From Chara braunii (lineage: Eukaryota; Streptophyta; Charophyceae; Charales; Characeae): DNA of 28,160 nt. Location of the stretch: the NCBI GenBank assembly GCA_003427395.1, contig BFEA01000257.1, forward strand, positions 321,596 to 349,755, in the 5' to 3' direction. A model generated the notes under the pieces. It was given only the letters and a program-made list of their open reading frames with translations. It did no database searches and was not told the origin of the DNA. A program made the position numbers and the translations under genes. Position 1 is the first letter of the stretch; each line of letters begins with the position of its first letter. This document shows, in pieces, positions 1 to 8,775 of this stretch.

Positions 1-32
1 CAGAAAAGACATCATTAGTTCTTCTCGATATT

Positions 33-52
33 AAAAAAAAAAAAAAAAAAAA
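33..52. repeat. poly(A) run
   Basis: A run of 20 A. It may be the tail of a retroposed sequence lying to its left on the plus strand, but nothing recognisable precedes it in the window. Confidence 0.9.
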
Positions 53-249
53 CGTAAAATAAATTTGAATTTTTGAAATAATTTTATATAAGTAATAAAA
101 AGTTGTCAAATCATTTGAATTCCTAAACGAGCCTTTAGAACAGCAGAAGGTCATTCATGAATGAGTCCTTTTATTTTGTCATTTAGGCTGAAGGAAATAA
201 ATAGAGGGTTCAAGTTCGAAAAGACATAAGACGTCAAAAATGTTGGGGG

Positions 250-490
250 GAAAAAAACTGTCTCAGAAATTCAGAATGCACCTGGGGATCTGCCTGTCCA
301 GGCGGATTCTGACTTACAGCATCTGCAAAGCCTGGTGCATTTATTTATTTATTTATTCTGACCGGGCTAGTTATTGTATGTTTCCTTCTTCCTCCTCACC
401 ACGCTTCCCCTCCTTCCCCCACAAAGACAAAAAACTGTGCGTCGGAATGTACCTGGGGAATTGTCAGTCGAGGTGCAGGCAGCCCTTCTC
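250..490. repeat. diverged direct duplication
   Basis: Two similar blocks begin at about 251 and 429. Each starts with an A-run followed by ACTGT, then GAATG(C/T)ACCTGGGGA, then GTC-AGG. The second copy is about 178 bases downstream. An (ATTT)n stretch near 339-356 and a pyrimidine-rich stretch lie between them. No coding signal is visible. This looks like an old segmental duplication or two copies of one repeat family. Confidence 0.5.
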
Positions 491-541
491 CTTTTGTTTC
501 TCTTTTCAAACCTGAGAGGGATGAGCAGGCTGTTCTTGTGC

Positions 542-700
542 TTTTTTTTTTTTTTTTTTCAAACGGGCCCAGTGCCCAAGGCTGATATTGCCAATAAGAA
601 GATTGAGGCCGGGGTCCTCACAGTCTACCCGGAGTGACCGAACAGAACATGCTGAGAATCGGGCTCAGCGTCCCTCATATGATGATGATGATAATGATGA
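542..700 (-). repeat. SINE-like fragment with antisense poly(A) tail
   Basis: An 18-base T-run (542-559) is followed by a block containing GAGGCCGGGGTCCTCAC and ACCCGGAGT (about 607-636). The same block, diverged, follows another T-run at 11618-11647 (GCCGGGGACCTCACAATTC, ACCCGGAGT at about 11688-11716). A T-run followed by a shared body suggests a poly(A)-tailed retroposon read on the minus strand. The tRNA-like head is visible only in the 11.7 kb copy. Confidence 0.55.
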
Positions 701-729
701 TGATGATGATGATGATGACGATGATGATT
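680..729. repeat. (GAT)n microsatellite
   Basis: About 16 units of GAT/ATG with two interruptions (ATA, ACG). No reading frame of interest is attached to it. Confidence 0.95.
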
Positions 730-1293
730 ACATTCTGGGGAAAAAAAATTAATTAAAAAAAAATTCCACCGGTAAACTTCGTGGAATGACAGCGAAATCA
801 AATCACATAATTTATGGTGTTGCTTAGTTGCTGCATATATTTCCGTTGCACATCATTCATAATGACATTTCAGCATTAAATAAAAACCATTATTCTCGTC
901 TTCTCTCTCCCCTCGGCTCCCGCACCCGTCCCCCCCCCTCCCCTCCCCCGGAGGAAGACACCTATACCTCCTCATTTTCGTCTAGGACAGATCCTGCCCA
1001 GCTCCGGCAGGAACAGGCGTCATGTCATGGATTGGCAGATATTTGTTTTGCATTTTTAATTTTTGATTGATTGCATTATCATCAGAATATGGGCTAATGT
1101 AAGTGTGATCACTGTGATGATTCATCTGAATAGGCGGATAGGATAGGGTAAGTGGTATAGCTTAGCTATGTCAAGGCTATTTGTTCAGATTTGTTTCACT
1201 TAGGTTTACATTCTGAATTTTGAGCAGAATTGGAGTACAATGTACATGTTCTGAATAGGCAGACAGGTTCAGTACTAGTTTGGCTTTGTCCAG

Positions 1294-1295
<2 letters not shown>
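730..1295. other. no gene seen
   Basis: AT-rich flanks surround a C-rich stretch at about 905-952 (CCCCCCCCTCCC type). I see no supported coding exon, RNA gene or element end here. Confidence 0.6.
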
Positions 1296-1340
<45 letters not shown>

Positions 1341-1400
1341 AAAACTCTGTCTATTGGTGGGGAGCAGCACCTGCTGGAAACCGGGTCCAGCGTCCCATTC
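1296..1400 (-). repeat. SINE-like fragment with 41-base antisense poly(A) tail
   Basis: A T-run of about 41 bases (1296-1336) is followed by AAGAAAAAC and then a 17-mer, CTGTCTATTGGTGGGGA (1347-1363). This 17-mer recurs exactly at 8692-8708, again just after a T-run and an A-rich spacer. On the minus strand each copy would be a body ending in poly(A), as expected of a retroposed SINE. Confidence 0.6.
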
Positions 1401-1522
1401 ACAAAGTATGTAGATAAAGTTATGGAAAATTTTGGAACAAAGGCCTGAGAGACTCTGACTTCCACCAGCATTGATTGCCCGGGAAGAAAACCCTCCGGAT
1501 TAACTGAGTGGATTACTTCTAA

Positions 1523-1636
1523 CTAAGCATACAAGGGCTCCTGCCCTCTAGATTTGACTATACCAACACACAAGCCATTCAGTCCACTCAGGCACAGCTT
1601 ATGAGCACCTTGACGAATTTGGAGGCCCGGGTGTGA
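1523..1636 (+). pseudogene. possible retroelement gag-like fragment
   Basis: A 37-codon open stretch between stops at 1520 and 1634 is glutamine- and leucine-rich (TQAIQSTQAQLMSTL is visible). It resembles the coiled-coil N-terminal part of plant retroelement Gag proteins. It has no flanking LTR, primer site or pol, so at best it is a broken fragment. The assignment rests only on composition and could be wrong. Confidence 0.2.
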
Positions 1637-1946
1637 CGCCCAACATCGCGCCCAGCGCGAGTTCCTGATCGGAGTCGGATGGGGGCCCGGAAGTGCGAAA
1701 AGGGGTGTGCCAAGGATTTTAGGAAAGTTGGGGTGGAGTCCCAGGTCGGAACTGTGATCTCCTGTGGCAAGTTTTAGGGGTACAGGTGCAAAAAAAAGGC
1801 GTACTTAGAAGGGAAGTTGCTGATGTCGTGCAGCATAAGGCAGATGGCATGCGTAGTGCATTTCAGGCTACAATTCGGGGATTCTGAACACTTGCATTCT
1901 CGAACAAAATCCCAACAACATTGCCACAGTCGAAAGGAAGGACGAA

Positions 1947-2564
1947 TCACCATCGCCGCTGCTTTCGTCTTTGGGGTCGGTCGCACGGCTCGGCCAGTTG
2001 TCGGCGCCGCTCGTAACAGGCTTCGGATTCCGCCGAGGCACGTCGTGCGCGGAGGCCTTGCAACCGCGGCTCGTCCTTGGTTCGAGTCTGTCGGGTAGTT
2101 CCCGAAGCTCGGCGCGCCCGGTGATACCGACAACCCTCGCACGGCAGGTTGGGCCAGTAGCGTGCTATGGGATTCCACGGTACCACTGTGAGTTGGTGAT
2201 ACCGAAAACCCTCGCACGGCAGGCTGGGCCAGTAGCGCGCTATGGCATTCCACGGTACCACTGTGAGTTGGTGATATGGGAGGAGGAGATGGAAGGGAGG
2301 GAAGCTGGTGGTAATAACGACGAAGCCGGGGGATATGAAATATTGCGTGTTATAAGTTTCCGGGTAGTTGGGCCACCTGGGGTCGCTCGTTATGGCACAG
2401 TGAAAATCACTTGCGCATAATCGATTGTTTTCAGTTAGGCAAGGGAATTCCAGATTTCTTAAATTTCCCAGCCGTCTGAGTTGTTTGCCTTCCCAATACT
2501 CACGATATTCCGGGTCCCTCAGATTCTCGTAATCGGACGGCCAGGAAGGAGATCTTGCAGCCAT
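1947..2564 (-). CDS. hypothetical protein, possible first exon of a minus-strand gene
   Basis: A 205-codon minus-strand frame starts at an ATG in good plant context (A at -3, G at +4; protein begins MAARS). The first 45 or so residues are charged and non-repetitive (NLRDPEYREYWEGKQ), which reads more like real coding sequence than the rest. The middle is a 25-residue repeat encoded by the 75-bp duplication at 2121-2270, and the end is arginine-rich over a CpG-rich stretch (1960-2110). I do not recognise a family. Only the 5' part may be exonic, with a donor site somewhere downstream, and no TATA box is obvious above it. It may equally be a chance frame in CpG-rich DNA. Confidence 0.25.
   Translation of the reverse strand: MAARSPSWPSDYENLRDPEYREYWEGKQLRRLGNLRNLEFPCLTENNRLCASDFHCAITSDPRWPNYPETYNTQYFISPGFVVITTSFPPFHLLLPYHQLTVVPWNAIARYWPSLPCEGFRYHQLTVVPWNPIARYWPNLPCEGCRYHRARRASGTTRQTRTKDEPRLQGLRARRASAESEACYERRRQLAEPCDRPQRRKQRRW
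2121..2270. repeat. two perfectly phased 75-bp tandem units
   Basis: Units 2121-2195 and 2196-2270 are both exactly 75 bases (25 codons) and differ at only a few positions. A third unit begins (GTGAT) and is lost. Because the unit length is a multiple of three, frames on both strands stay open through it. Confidence 0.9.
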
Positions 2565-2571
2565 GTTTGTC

Positions 2572-3950
2572 TAGTACGCCGTATCCCCCACATCCTTGCA
2601 CGAGGTTAAGGCTGACTTACGCGGGCGAGTGCGTAAGGGACAGCCGATTGGTTCCGTGTGCTGGTTGGACGACCTCAAGCACAAATATCCTACCAATCAC
2701 TACATGCCCTACATGTGACACAAAAAGGAGGGAAGAAGGGATAATCGACAGCTAGACTTCAGAGCATTCCTAATCAGGCCTGATAGCATAGCTCATGCAG
2801 ACGAACATTGGTTAGAGACAACACAAGCATCGCAAAACAGATCGAGAAGATTGCTAACAAAAGAGAACCTATATTCATTCCATGCATACATGCCGAGCAA
2901 ACCAACGAGGAAAATCTGAGACAATGTACAAGAGAAGTTAAAAAAGGAAGGGCCGTGATAAAAAGATCGGCCATATCAGAATTCAAATTATATAGATGAA
3001 CAAAGGAAATGAAAGGAACAACAAAAAGAAGCCTCATCCCACACCCATACCACTCTCTCTCTTCTCTCTGCTCTCGTGCGGGCAGTCCGTCGCCTCGCAC
3101 CAACACCCACGATACCGGCAGTCCGTCGCCGCGTATTCACGCAGAGTTGTCACCCCGCTTGGTCCGCGTACACCCGTCAGGTTCGCCCGTGCGCCACAGT
3201 CGTCGTGGCCTACACGTCAACCCCGCATACTTGGCACCAGCTCGTCGGATCGCCCAACTCTCATACTCACTCACCTTCCAACTTGCTCGTTAGCCGACCC
3301 TCACTGATCGCACTGTCGTGGCAAACACCCTTACAAGGGTATTTGCCGTCCTTTTCAAAGGTCGCACTGGGTGCGTCCTTGACCAACGAAATGCGCTGAT
3401 GAGGTAAAACCCTGATCAGGGTGCTTACCTCGGCAACCTCGCGCTTGGGGAGACTCCGAGTCAAATACGACCGAATTAGAGAGTATGTGGGGCACGCATT
3501 ATAGCGTTGCACTGTGAGGTGGCCGTTAGTCATCGGCAATGCTAGGCTGGTGAAATGACGCCAAAGCCGTAGAACCTTCTGTAATTTTTATTATTGATTA
3601 TATTTTTCTTTTATTTTATAAAGACCAGCTTTACTCCGCAACTAGTTCGACCTCTGGTGGGGCACGGCGCGAAAAGGATAAAAACTTTACCTTGCACACA
3701 CGCAGGAAGAGTGTGTTTGGCGACACATGGAAGTGTGCGGGGTTGGCAAACCTAGTATGGGGGAAAGTCGGGAGTCCAACAAAGCATGTCGTGCGCTTGG
3801 CGACCAGGATACCAGTTAGTTACGATCCTAGGCGCGGGTGGCGTTTCGGCGTCTTCTGACGGCCAGAAGGTTGGCTGGTAGACCAAGGCGGAGGCCTGGT
3901 TTGTGCAGGTAGGACCAATCACGGTCCCGTGATTATTCATATGCAGCCTT
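2572..3950. other. intergenic sequence without a supported gene
   Basis: This stretch holds CpG-rich sequence at 3040-3300 with a 14-base duplication (GGCAGTCCGTCGCC at 3081-3094 and 3117-3130), and a 14-base perfect palindrome, ACCCTGATCAGGGT, at 3409-3422. Several short frames of 60-110 codons exist on both strands, but none shows a motif, a credible start plus composition, or splice structure I can defend. Confidence 0.5.
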
Positions 3951-4015
3951 TGGCCTAGTTCTAATGGTTACAGTACTGGACTTTCAAGCGACAGGTTTGG
4001 GGTTCAAGGTTAGCA
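3951..4015 (+). repeat. tRNA-like SINE head (degenerate)
   Basis: An A-box-like stretch (CCTAGTTCTAATGGTTA, 3954-3970) and a B-box-like stretch (GGGTTCAAGG, 4000-4009) are spaced as in a tRNA gene. The intervening anticodon arm does not pair well and no acceptor stem closes, so this is not a functional tRNA. It is more likely a tRNA-derived SINE head or a decayed tRNA. Confidence 0.45.
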
Positions 4016-4085
4016 AGCGACGATGGAGCAAAAAATCGCGACAGGCGGAGACTGAGGGGTCGAGGGTCTTAAGGGACTATCCCCC

Positions 4086-4332
4086 TTGTTTTTTTTTTTT
4101 GACAGGCCCAAGCCTGGGTTCGACTGGCAAGACCAAGAGGGCGTCGGCAGGTCCTCGTCCTCTTCAATTTTACTATTTTTATCTCTGTTGATTTATTTTT
4201 ATTTATTTTTATTTTTCTCCATTTTCCCATCTATTGACCAAGTCGGAAACTGGGTCAGGGACCGACGGCGAAGAAGTACCGCGAAGAAAGATGAAAAAGA
4301 ACTTCAAAAAAAAAAATAAATAAATAAATAAA
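4086..4332. repeat. T-run with second B-box-like motif, then A/T simple repeats
   Basis: A 12-base T-run (4089-4100) precedes GGGTTCGACTGGC (about 4116-4128), which resembles a B box. Downstream come T-rich (TATTT)n sequence at about 4180-4215 and an A-run plus (AAAT)n at about 4303-4332. This fits the debris of one or more SINE insertions. Confidence 0.45.
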
Positions 4333-4659
4333 GAATGTTGAAATTGTTGAGCAAGGAGCGGATGGAGGCAAGTCATGCACCCGTATCTGAACAGGGGCGG
4401 AAGGCGACTCTGTCGCCCCCTTCGTTGACCTTGAACGCAGGGGTGCGTGCCAGCACGGGCTGTAGTGACCAACATTGCACCACGGAACGACAAAGAACCC
4501 GCGTCGGTGGCCGTCACAACAGTCTAGGACCTTGAGCACACGCCGCTTTTAGCGGTGGCGTTCGGGGTTCTGCGTATTCGGGTACTGACAAGGTTCCTCT
4601 ATCCTACCCGTCTTGGTGCTCGAATATATCGGGTCAACGTGCGTGAGAGTTGGTGGGTC
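4333..4659. other. no gene seen
   Basis: Mixed-composition sequence with short frames on both strands and no domain, RNA or repeat structure I can support. Confidence 0.5.
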
Positions 4660-4875
4660 CATAGCCCACGGAGCGGAAGAAACCCGAGTGGCGGGGGCAC
4701 TTTGCAAGTGCACCACTCACCAATCGCGATCTGCTGTGGGAGGCTGATGTAAGAGCATGCCGTCGTGGCCCGAAAAAGGGTGAACTGTGCCTAGGTAAGT
4801 CACAGCCAGAGGGAGCCCTGGTGCGGGCACACTGCAGTCGCACCATCCGCCAACCACGAATTGTTGTGAGAAGAA
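4660..4875. repeat. two diverged copies of a dispersed repeat (third copy at 5447-5520)
   Basis: GGTGAACTGTGCCT...CACAGCCAGA(A)GGG...C(T/C)GGTG at about 4779-4825 reappears at about 5449-5495. An older relative lies at about 4660-4745 (GGCGGGGGCACT...GTGCACCA...CAATCGCGAT). The repeats bracket the tRNA-like array at 4910-5225, so the whole 4660-5520 block may be one composite repeated unit. Confidence 0.6.
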
Positions 4876-4909
4876 TGAGTGTGAACAGTCTTGTGGGACT
4901 GATGCCACT

Positions 4910-5225
4910 GGGCCAAACCCGGTTGGTACACTCGCAGACTGTTGAGAACTAGGCCTGTGAGACCTGCATCCATGGGCCAAGTTCAGCTGGTACACCCCGC
5001 AGGCTGTTGAAAAACAGGCCTGTGGGACCAGCACCCATGGGCCAAGTTCAGCTGGTACACCCGCAGGCTGTTGAAAAACAGGCCTGTGGGACCAGCACCC
5101 ACTGGGCCGAGCTCAGTGGTACACCCACAAACTGATGAAAATAGGCCTGTGGGACCAGCCCCACGGCCTAGCTCAGTTGGTATACCCCCAACTGTGGAAA
5201 TACAGACCTGTGTTCGAACTCCACC
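4910..5225 (+). repeat. tandem array of five tRNA-like units (about 64 bp each)
   Basis: Units start at 4910, 4974, 5039, 5104 and 5164 with lengths 64, 65, 65, 60 and about 62. A partial earlier unit end lies at about 4884-4909. Each has a D-arm-like block (GGCC-AGTTCAGCTGGTA) and a T-arm-like block about 35 bases later. The last unit is the most tRNA-like: TAGCTCAGTTGGTA (5169-5182) and TGTTCGAACTCC (5211-5222), matching pol III A and B box consensus spacing. Units 1-4 have degraded B boxes (CTGTGGGACCAGC). None forms a convincing full cloverleaf, so a SINE head amplified in tandem is more likely than real tRNA genes. Confidence 0.7.
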
Positions 5226-5446
5226 AGAAGCAGATGAGTGACATACTAAGGTTCTGCAGTGCAGGCAGGAGCTCAAGTCCAGGTACAAACAGATCACCAG
5301 GCCAGGACCTCGTGAGCCAGTCCGCAAAATCCCGCGGTGGGACTGCGACTTGTCCTTCGGGACATCCGTTAAAATTGGTACGATAGGTAGGACGCTTGTA
5401 CAGCCCCTGGTTGCGCAGCCACAGTGCAGCCGTGGGACCCGACAGG

Positions 5447-5520
5447 TGGTGAACTGTGCCTGGGCGAGGCACAGCCAGAAGGGGGCTCCGGTGGGGGCTC
5501 ACAGCAATGCTGGCATGCAG
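5447..5520. repeat. third copy of the 4660/4779 repeat
   Basis: This shares GGTGAACTGTGCCT, the CACAGCCAGA core and the GGTG(C/G)GGG block with the copy at 4779-4825. Confidence 0.6.
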
Positions 5521-5548
5521 GTCGTTCGACGGGCCTGAGTAATGGACT

Positions 5549-5820
5549 AAAGACTATCAAATGGTCTAGTAGCCAGTACTCCACAGGTCTCCCCTCAGTG
5601 CAGCTGAAGCTTCAGCTGCATCCTACCTGGCTGTGCACTATTCGGGTGTACAAGGGCAAAAGACTATTGTGCTATCTTGCAGCCAGTTCCCTTCAAGATA
5701 GCAGAAACTGCCGTGCAAAAACGTTTGGCAGACTTGGGCACACGATGAAAGACTAGTCAAACTGCCTAGTCCTAGGCTCTCTCCGAGATTTCCCTCAGAG
5801 TGGCAGAAGCTGTCGGGCTG
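5549..5820. repeat. three diverged copies of a repeat of about 90-108 bp
   Basis: Copies begin at AAAGACTA at 5549, 5658 and 5748. Each continues with a CTAGT/CTTGCAGCCAGT block, a pyrimidine-rich CTC/CCCTC block and GCAG(A/C)..CTG(C/T). They are strongly diverged, indicating an old tandem array. The first copy contains the 22-base palindrome at 5599-5620. Confidence 0.5.
5599..5620. repeat. 22-base perfect palindrome
   Basis: The core is CAGCTGAAGCTTCAGCTG (5601-5618), centred on AAGCTT and extended by TG and CA. It could extrude as a hairpin or be a dimeric protein site. No function is evident. Confidence 0.9.
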
Positions 5821-5827
5821 CGCCGTA

Positions 5828-5975
5828 AAGATGTCGGAGGAAGGAGAAGACACGAAGAAGACGACGACGAGAGTGAAGAAGAAGACGAAGGGAGGAGAGA
5901 GGAGAAGACTAGGAGGGAAGTAAGTAGTAAGATGGCGGAGTAGGGGGAGGGAGAAGAGAAGCAGAACGGCTGAAG
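5828..5975. repeat. purine-rich (GA) tract
   Basis: About 145 bases are almost entirely A/G on the plus strand (GAAGAAGACGACGA type). The reverse strand gives an artefactual serine/leucine-rich frame. Such tracts can form triplex DNA. Nothing supports a gene. Confidence 0.8.
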
Positions 5976-5999
5976 CAAGATACATGGACCTGGCCGGGA

Positions 6000-6420
6000 T
6001 CAGGTCCAGGTACTTGAAGAAACAGAGGCGGAGAAGAGAACGAGTAAGGCGGAAGGAGGAAATCATAACTTACTCAATTTATATCAGAATAGAGGGGGGG
6101 AAAGTGCTAAACTGGGGTTTTTAGGGCAGGCGACATCAGATATGAGGTCAGATCTAGGAGGAAGTTAGTAGAAAGTGAGATAGGAGGAAAATGAGGTGCG
6201 CGGGCAAGCCGAGAGAAGAGAAGAGAAAGAGGACAAACGGGAAAAACAGCCTAACTCGCCCATTTCTCAACGAAAATGAGAGAGTGAAGATGCAAACTGG
6301 GGGTTCTGGCATGCTTCGGATATAATGGCCATGGCAGATTCTGCCTTAAGGCCACGATTTTGGCGCTATTGGGATCGGGGGTTGCACGACTACTTCGAGA
6401 GGATTTAGAATATGAGGGTG
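6000..6420. other. no gene seen
   Basis: Further purine-biased sequence followed by mixed sequence. No supported feature. Confidence 0.5.
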
Positions 6421-6424
6421 TATC

Positions 6425-6480
6425 CTCCCCTGTTTTAGCGGAAGATCGGTTCTCATTTGGCAGATTTGGCGAGTAGTGCT
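6425..6480 (-). repeat. copy A of a three-copy dispersed block
   Basis: On the minus strand this reads a CTTCCGCTA-AA-CAGGGGAGGATACA core preceded by a CACTACTCGCCAAATCTGCC-like stretch. Related copies lie at 7025-7085 and 7315-7375. In translation copies A and B share a QIC..R..LPL..G pattern on the minus strand, so an exon-like origin is possible but unproven. Confidence 0.5.
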
Positions 6481-6982
6481 GGGTGGCCCGTAGTCGCACC
6501 TGATCGGCAGTCTCTGAGCGCACTCGTGGCCGTCATTCTCCAGTTGGTGATCCGCTGCCCGATGGTCGTGTTCATCTTCAAGGTCATACTTGCTTTGCTC
6601 ACCTCGACCCCGGCGCTGCCCCTCATCTTGGTCGCGGACTCGCCGAGCTCTGATCTTCATTGAGACCATCGACTAGTGGCCTTCTCATGTTCACGATCTT
6701 CGCCCTGTTAGTAGTCATCGGCACTTCAGAAGGCCACGGCCTGCTTCACGAGTCGCGCACGTTCTTTTTCACGTTACTGATGACACATGCAGAATGAACT
6801 TGGCCTACGCCTCCAGCCAGGTGCGTGGAGATAGTAAAGCAAGAGTAAGGGAAGGAGAAGTGGAGAGAGATGGAGAGGTTCTGACACTTACCTAGTCGGG
6901 ACGCGCTCATGGCCACGCAGGCGGGAGGAGCTAGGTACGGACCTTCGCTGAGTGCGCAGCAAACGAGACAAAATAATAATAA

Positions 6983-7028
6983 TAAAAATAAAATAAAATT
7001 ACTGCATCTAAATAAAATTACTGCATCT
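6983..7028. repeat. short tandem duplication
   Basis: AATAAAATTACTGCATCT occurs twice in succession (about 6991-7008 and 7011-7028), next to AT-rich (AATAA)n sequence. It abuts copy B of the dispersed block. Confidence 0.85.
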
Positions 7029-7085
7029 CCCCGGATTGTAGCGGGAGGTGTATTCTTATGTTGCATATTTGGTAGTGGAACGTGG
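7025..7085 (-). repeat. copy B of the three-copy dispersed block
   Basis: On the minus strand this gives CCACTACCAAATATGC followed by CTCCCGCTACAATCCGGGG, alignable to copy A (6425-6480) and copy C (7315-7375). Confidence 0.5.
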
Positions 7086-7314
7086 TGAGATCGTCGTAAT
7101 AAGCTTCGTCTTGGCGCTCCTCGTGTCGGCCTTGATCATAGTCCATGCCTACATCTCTTGAATGTACAGAACAGTAAAGGCAGTCAGGTGCACTAGGACT
7201 CATTAAGAGAGAGGGAGACGAGTGAAAGAGGGAGTGGACTGAACTTAGGCACGGGGCCGACCACGTGCACGGAGATTATAATAATGGACGCAATATATAA
7301 GTATTGCAATGTAT

Positions 7315-7375
7315 CTTTCCATGTTCTAGCGGAAGTTACATTCTCAGTGCACGTTTGAAGAATAGTGAAATGGAT
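7315..7375 (-). repeat. copy C of the three-copy dispersed block
   Basis: On the minus strand this gives CACTATTCTTCAAACGTGC followed by CTTCCGCTAGAACATGG. It lies inside a 166-codon minus-strand frame (7193-7693) that I do not accept as a gene, because it has no recognisable domain. Confidence 0.5.
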
Positions 7376-7379
7376 GCAG

Positions 7380-8040
7380 CAATAATCGTCAGCGTGAGCT
7401 GCTCCCAGAGCGACCACAGATCTGCAGTGTGTCTGGCTTCTGCGTGAGCATACAGTTGTTCTTAGTTGGTGGGGCAATTGGCCTGCTCCATTGACTAACG
7501 GGATTTTTCCCCACGGCAACGCATTATGAAGACGACTCTCAACCTCAAAAAGGCTGGATACAGCAAGGATTGGCAGGATTGAGAGTTCTTTCTTGAGTCT
7601 ATGGGTGGTGTTGCTTGGCTGTTTACAGGTGGTGGAGTGATTTGTCTGGTTAGTTTCGTTAAACGAGCGGGACCTCGGGCTACTATGGTTCATGCTCCAC
7701 TGCTGGAGTTACCGTAGTCTGGGCGTATTGCTGGTTAAGCAACAAAGGGCTGTGCTGCTGCGACCAGTGCAGTCACTCGGTCGGTGTGATCTTGCTGTAA
7801 CTATGTACAACCAGTGTGTCGATCGGCAGAAAGAGTGCAATGAGTGAAAACAGAAGAATGTGAATGGTAGAGAAACGCCTGGGCAAGGGAGCGGCAGCAG
7901 ATTGAAGTTCAGGGAGGAAAAAGGAGGCAATTAGAAAAGAGGAAGAGTGGAAGGAGAGCGACAGGATCAGAGAGAACTCATACCTCTTGATGACAAAGTG
8001 GGCAGCTGTCTCACCTCAAGGAAAACTGCTTTTCTTCAGC
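7380..8040. other. no supported gene
   Basis: A 166-codon minus-strand frame (7193-7693) covers part of this. Its composition is not obviously non-coding, but it has no motif, and the remainder is purine-rich (7840-7980) with no feature. Confidence 0.4.
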
Positions 8041-8043
8041 AAA

Positions 8044-8560
8044 GGGGTTGCTGCTGGTTTTGGAGTTTGAGTTGCAGTTACGGGGTGTTGGGCACCGCGT
8101 GCTGCTGCTGAGATTGGTCTGCGGGCCATTGGTATTCGATTTATTACAATTGATATCAAGGTGTTGCAGCAAACCTTTGAGTCTCCGGGTGTAGCAGCAG
8201 ATCTTTTGCTGCAGCAGGACTGGCTATGGTTGGGAGGACTTTGGCTTGAAGATCGAACGATCGGCGGCAGCCAGTTGCTGTTGCCAGGCAGCTGTTGCGG
8301 AGTACGAGGCCAGTACTGCTACGCGGCAAGGTGCTGCTGCGACGGTAAACTGGTTGTTACTGTTGATCAGGCTCCGAACTGCTGTGGCCGTGACAGTCGC
8401 GAAGAGTGGGCTGCTGCTGGTTCTTCGACAGCGGCGGGCTGCTCAGCCGCAGCAGGTAAACTGGTTGTTACTGTTGATCAGGCTCCGAACTGCTGTGGCC
8501 GTCGCGAAGAGTGGGCTGCTGCTGATTCTTCGACAGCGGCAGGGTGCTCCGTTGCAAGAT
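8044..8560 (+). repeat. CTG/CAG-rich region with two in-frame tandem repeats
   Basis: GCTGCTG and GCAGCAG clusters are spread over about 500 bases. Units 8344-8454 (111 bp) and 8455-8559 (105 bp) are nearly identical, the second lacking 6 bases after GGCCGT. Both lengths are multiples of three, so a 141-codon plus frame (8161-8586) stays open and would encode a twice-repeated segment starting GKLVVTVDQAPNCCGR, rich in Cys and Ala. At least one other frame also stays open, so coding is not demonstrated. Treat this as a minisatellite that might be translated. Confidence 0.7.
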
Positions 8561-8650
8561 TACCGATCATATTCAATTTGTTGTAAGAAGCAAAAGCTCA
8601 TCATGATATCCTCCTTTTCTGCACAGGGCATATGCAATGGGCACCCTTTT

Positions 8651-8775
8651 CTTTCTTTTTTTTTTACAAAAAACAACGCTCCTGTCTATTGGTGGGGATA
8701 CACACAGAAGCAGCATTTCTGTTTACTCTCGAGTTGGAACCCAGGTGCCGGGGGGTTCCCGGACGGCTATTTTTT
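8651..8775 (-). repeat. SINE-like fragment sharing a 17-mer with 1347-1363
   Basis: T-rich sequence (8647-8665) and an A-rich spacer precede CTGTCTATTGGTGGGGA (8692-8708), exactly as at 1296-1363. On the minus strand GGGTTCCAACTCG (reverse of 8731-8743) resembles a weak B box, which would suit a tRNA-derived head. Confidence 0.5.

Noticed and set aside
3951-4015. Functional tRNA gene
   Set aside because: The B box is degraded and the anticodon arm is unpaired.
5164-5225. Functional tRNA gene
   Set aside because: The boxes are good, but acceptor and anticodon stems do not pair convincingly and the unit is part of a degenerate array.
4910-5225. CRISPR-like array
   Set aside because: Whole units repeat with no unique spacers; eukaryotic repeat context.
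5638-6066. 142-codon minus-strand Ser/Leu-rich frame
   Set aside because: It is the complement of the GA-rich tract; low complexity explains it.
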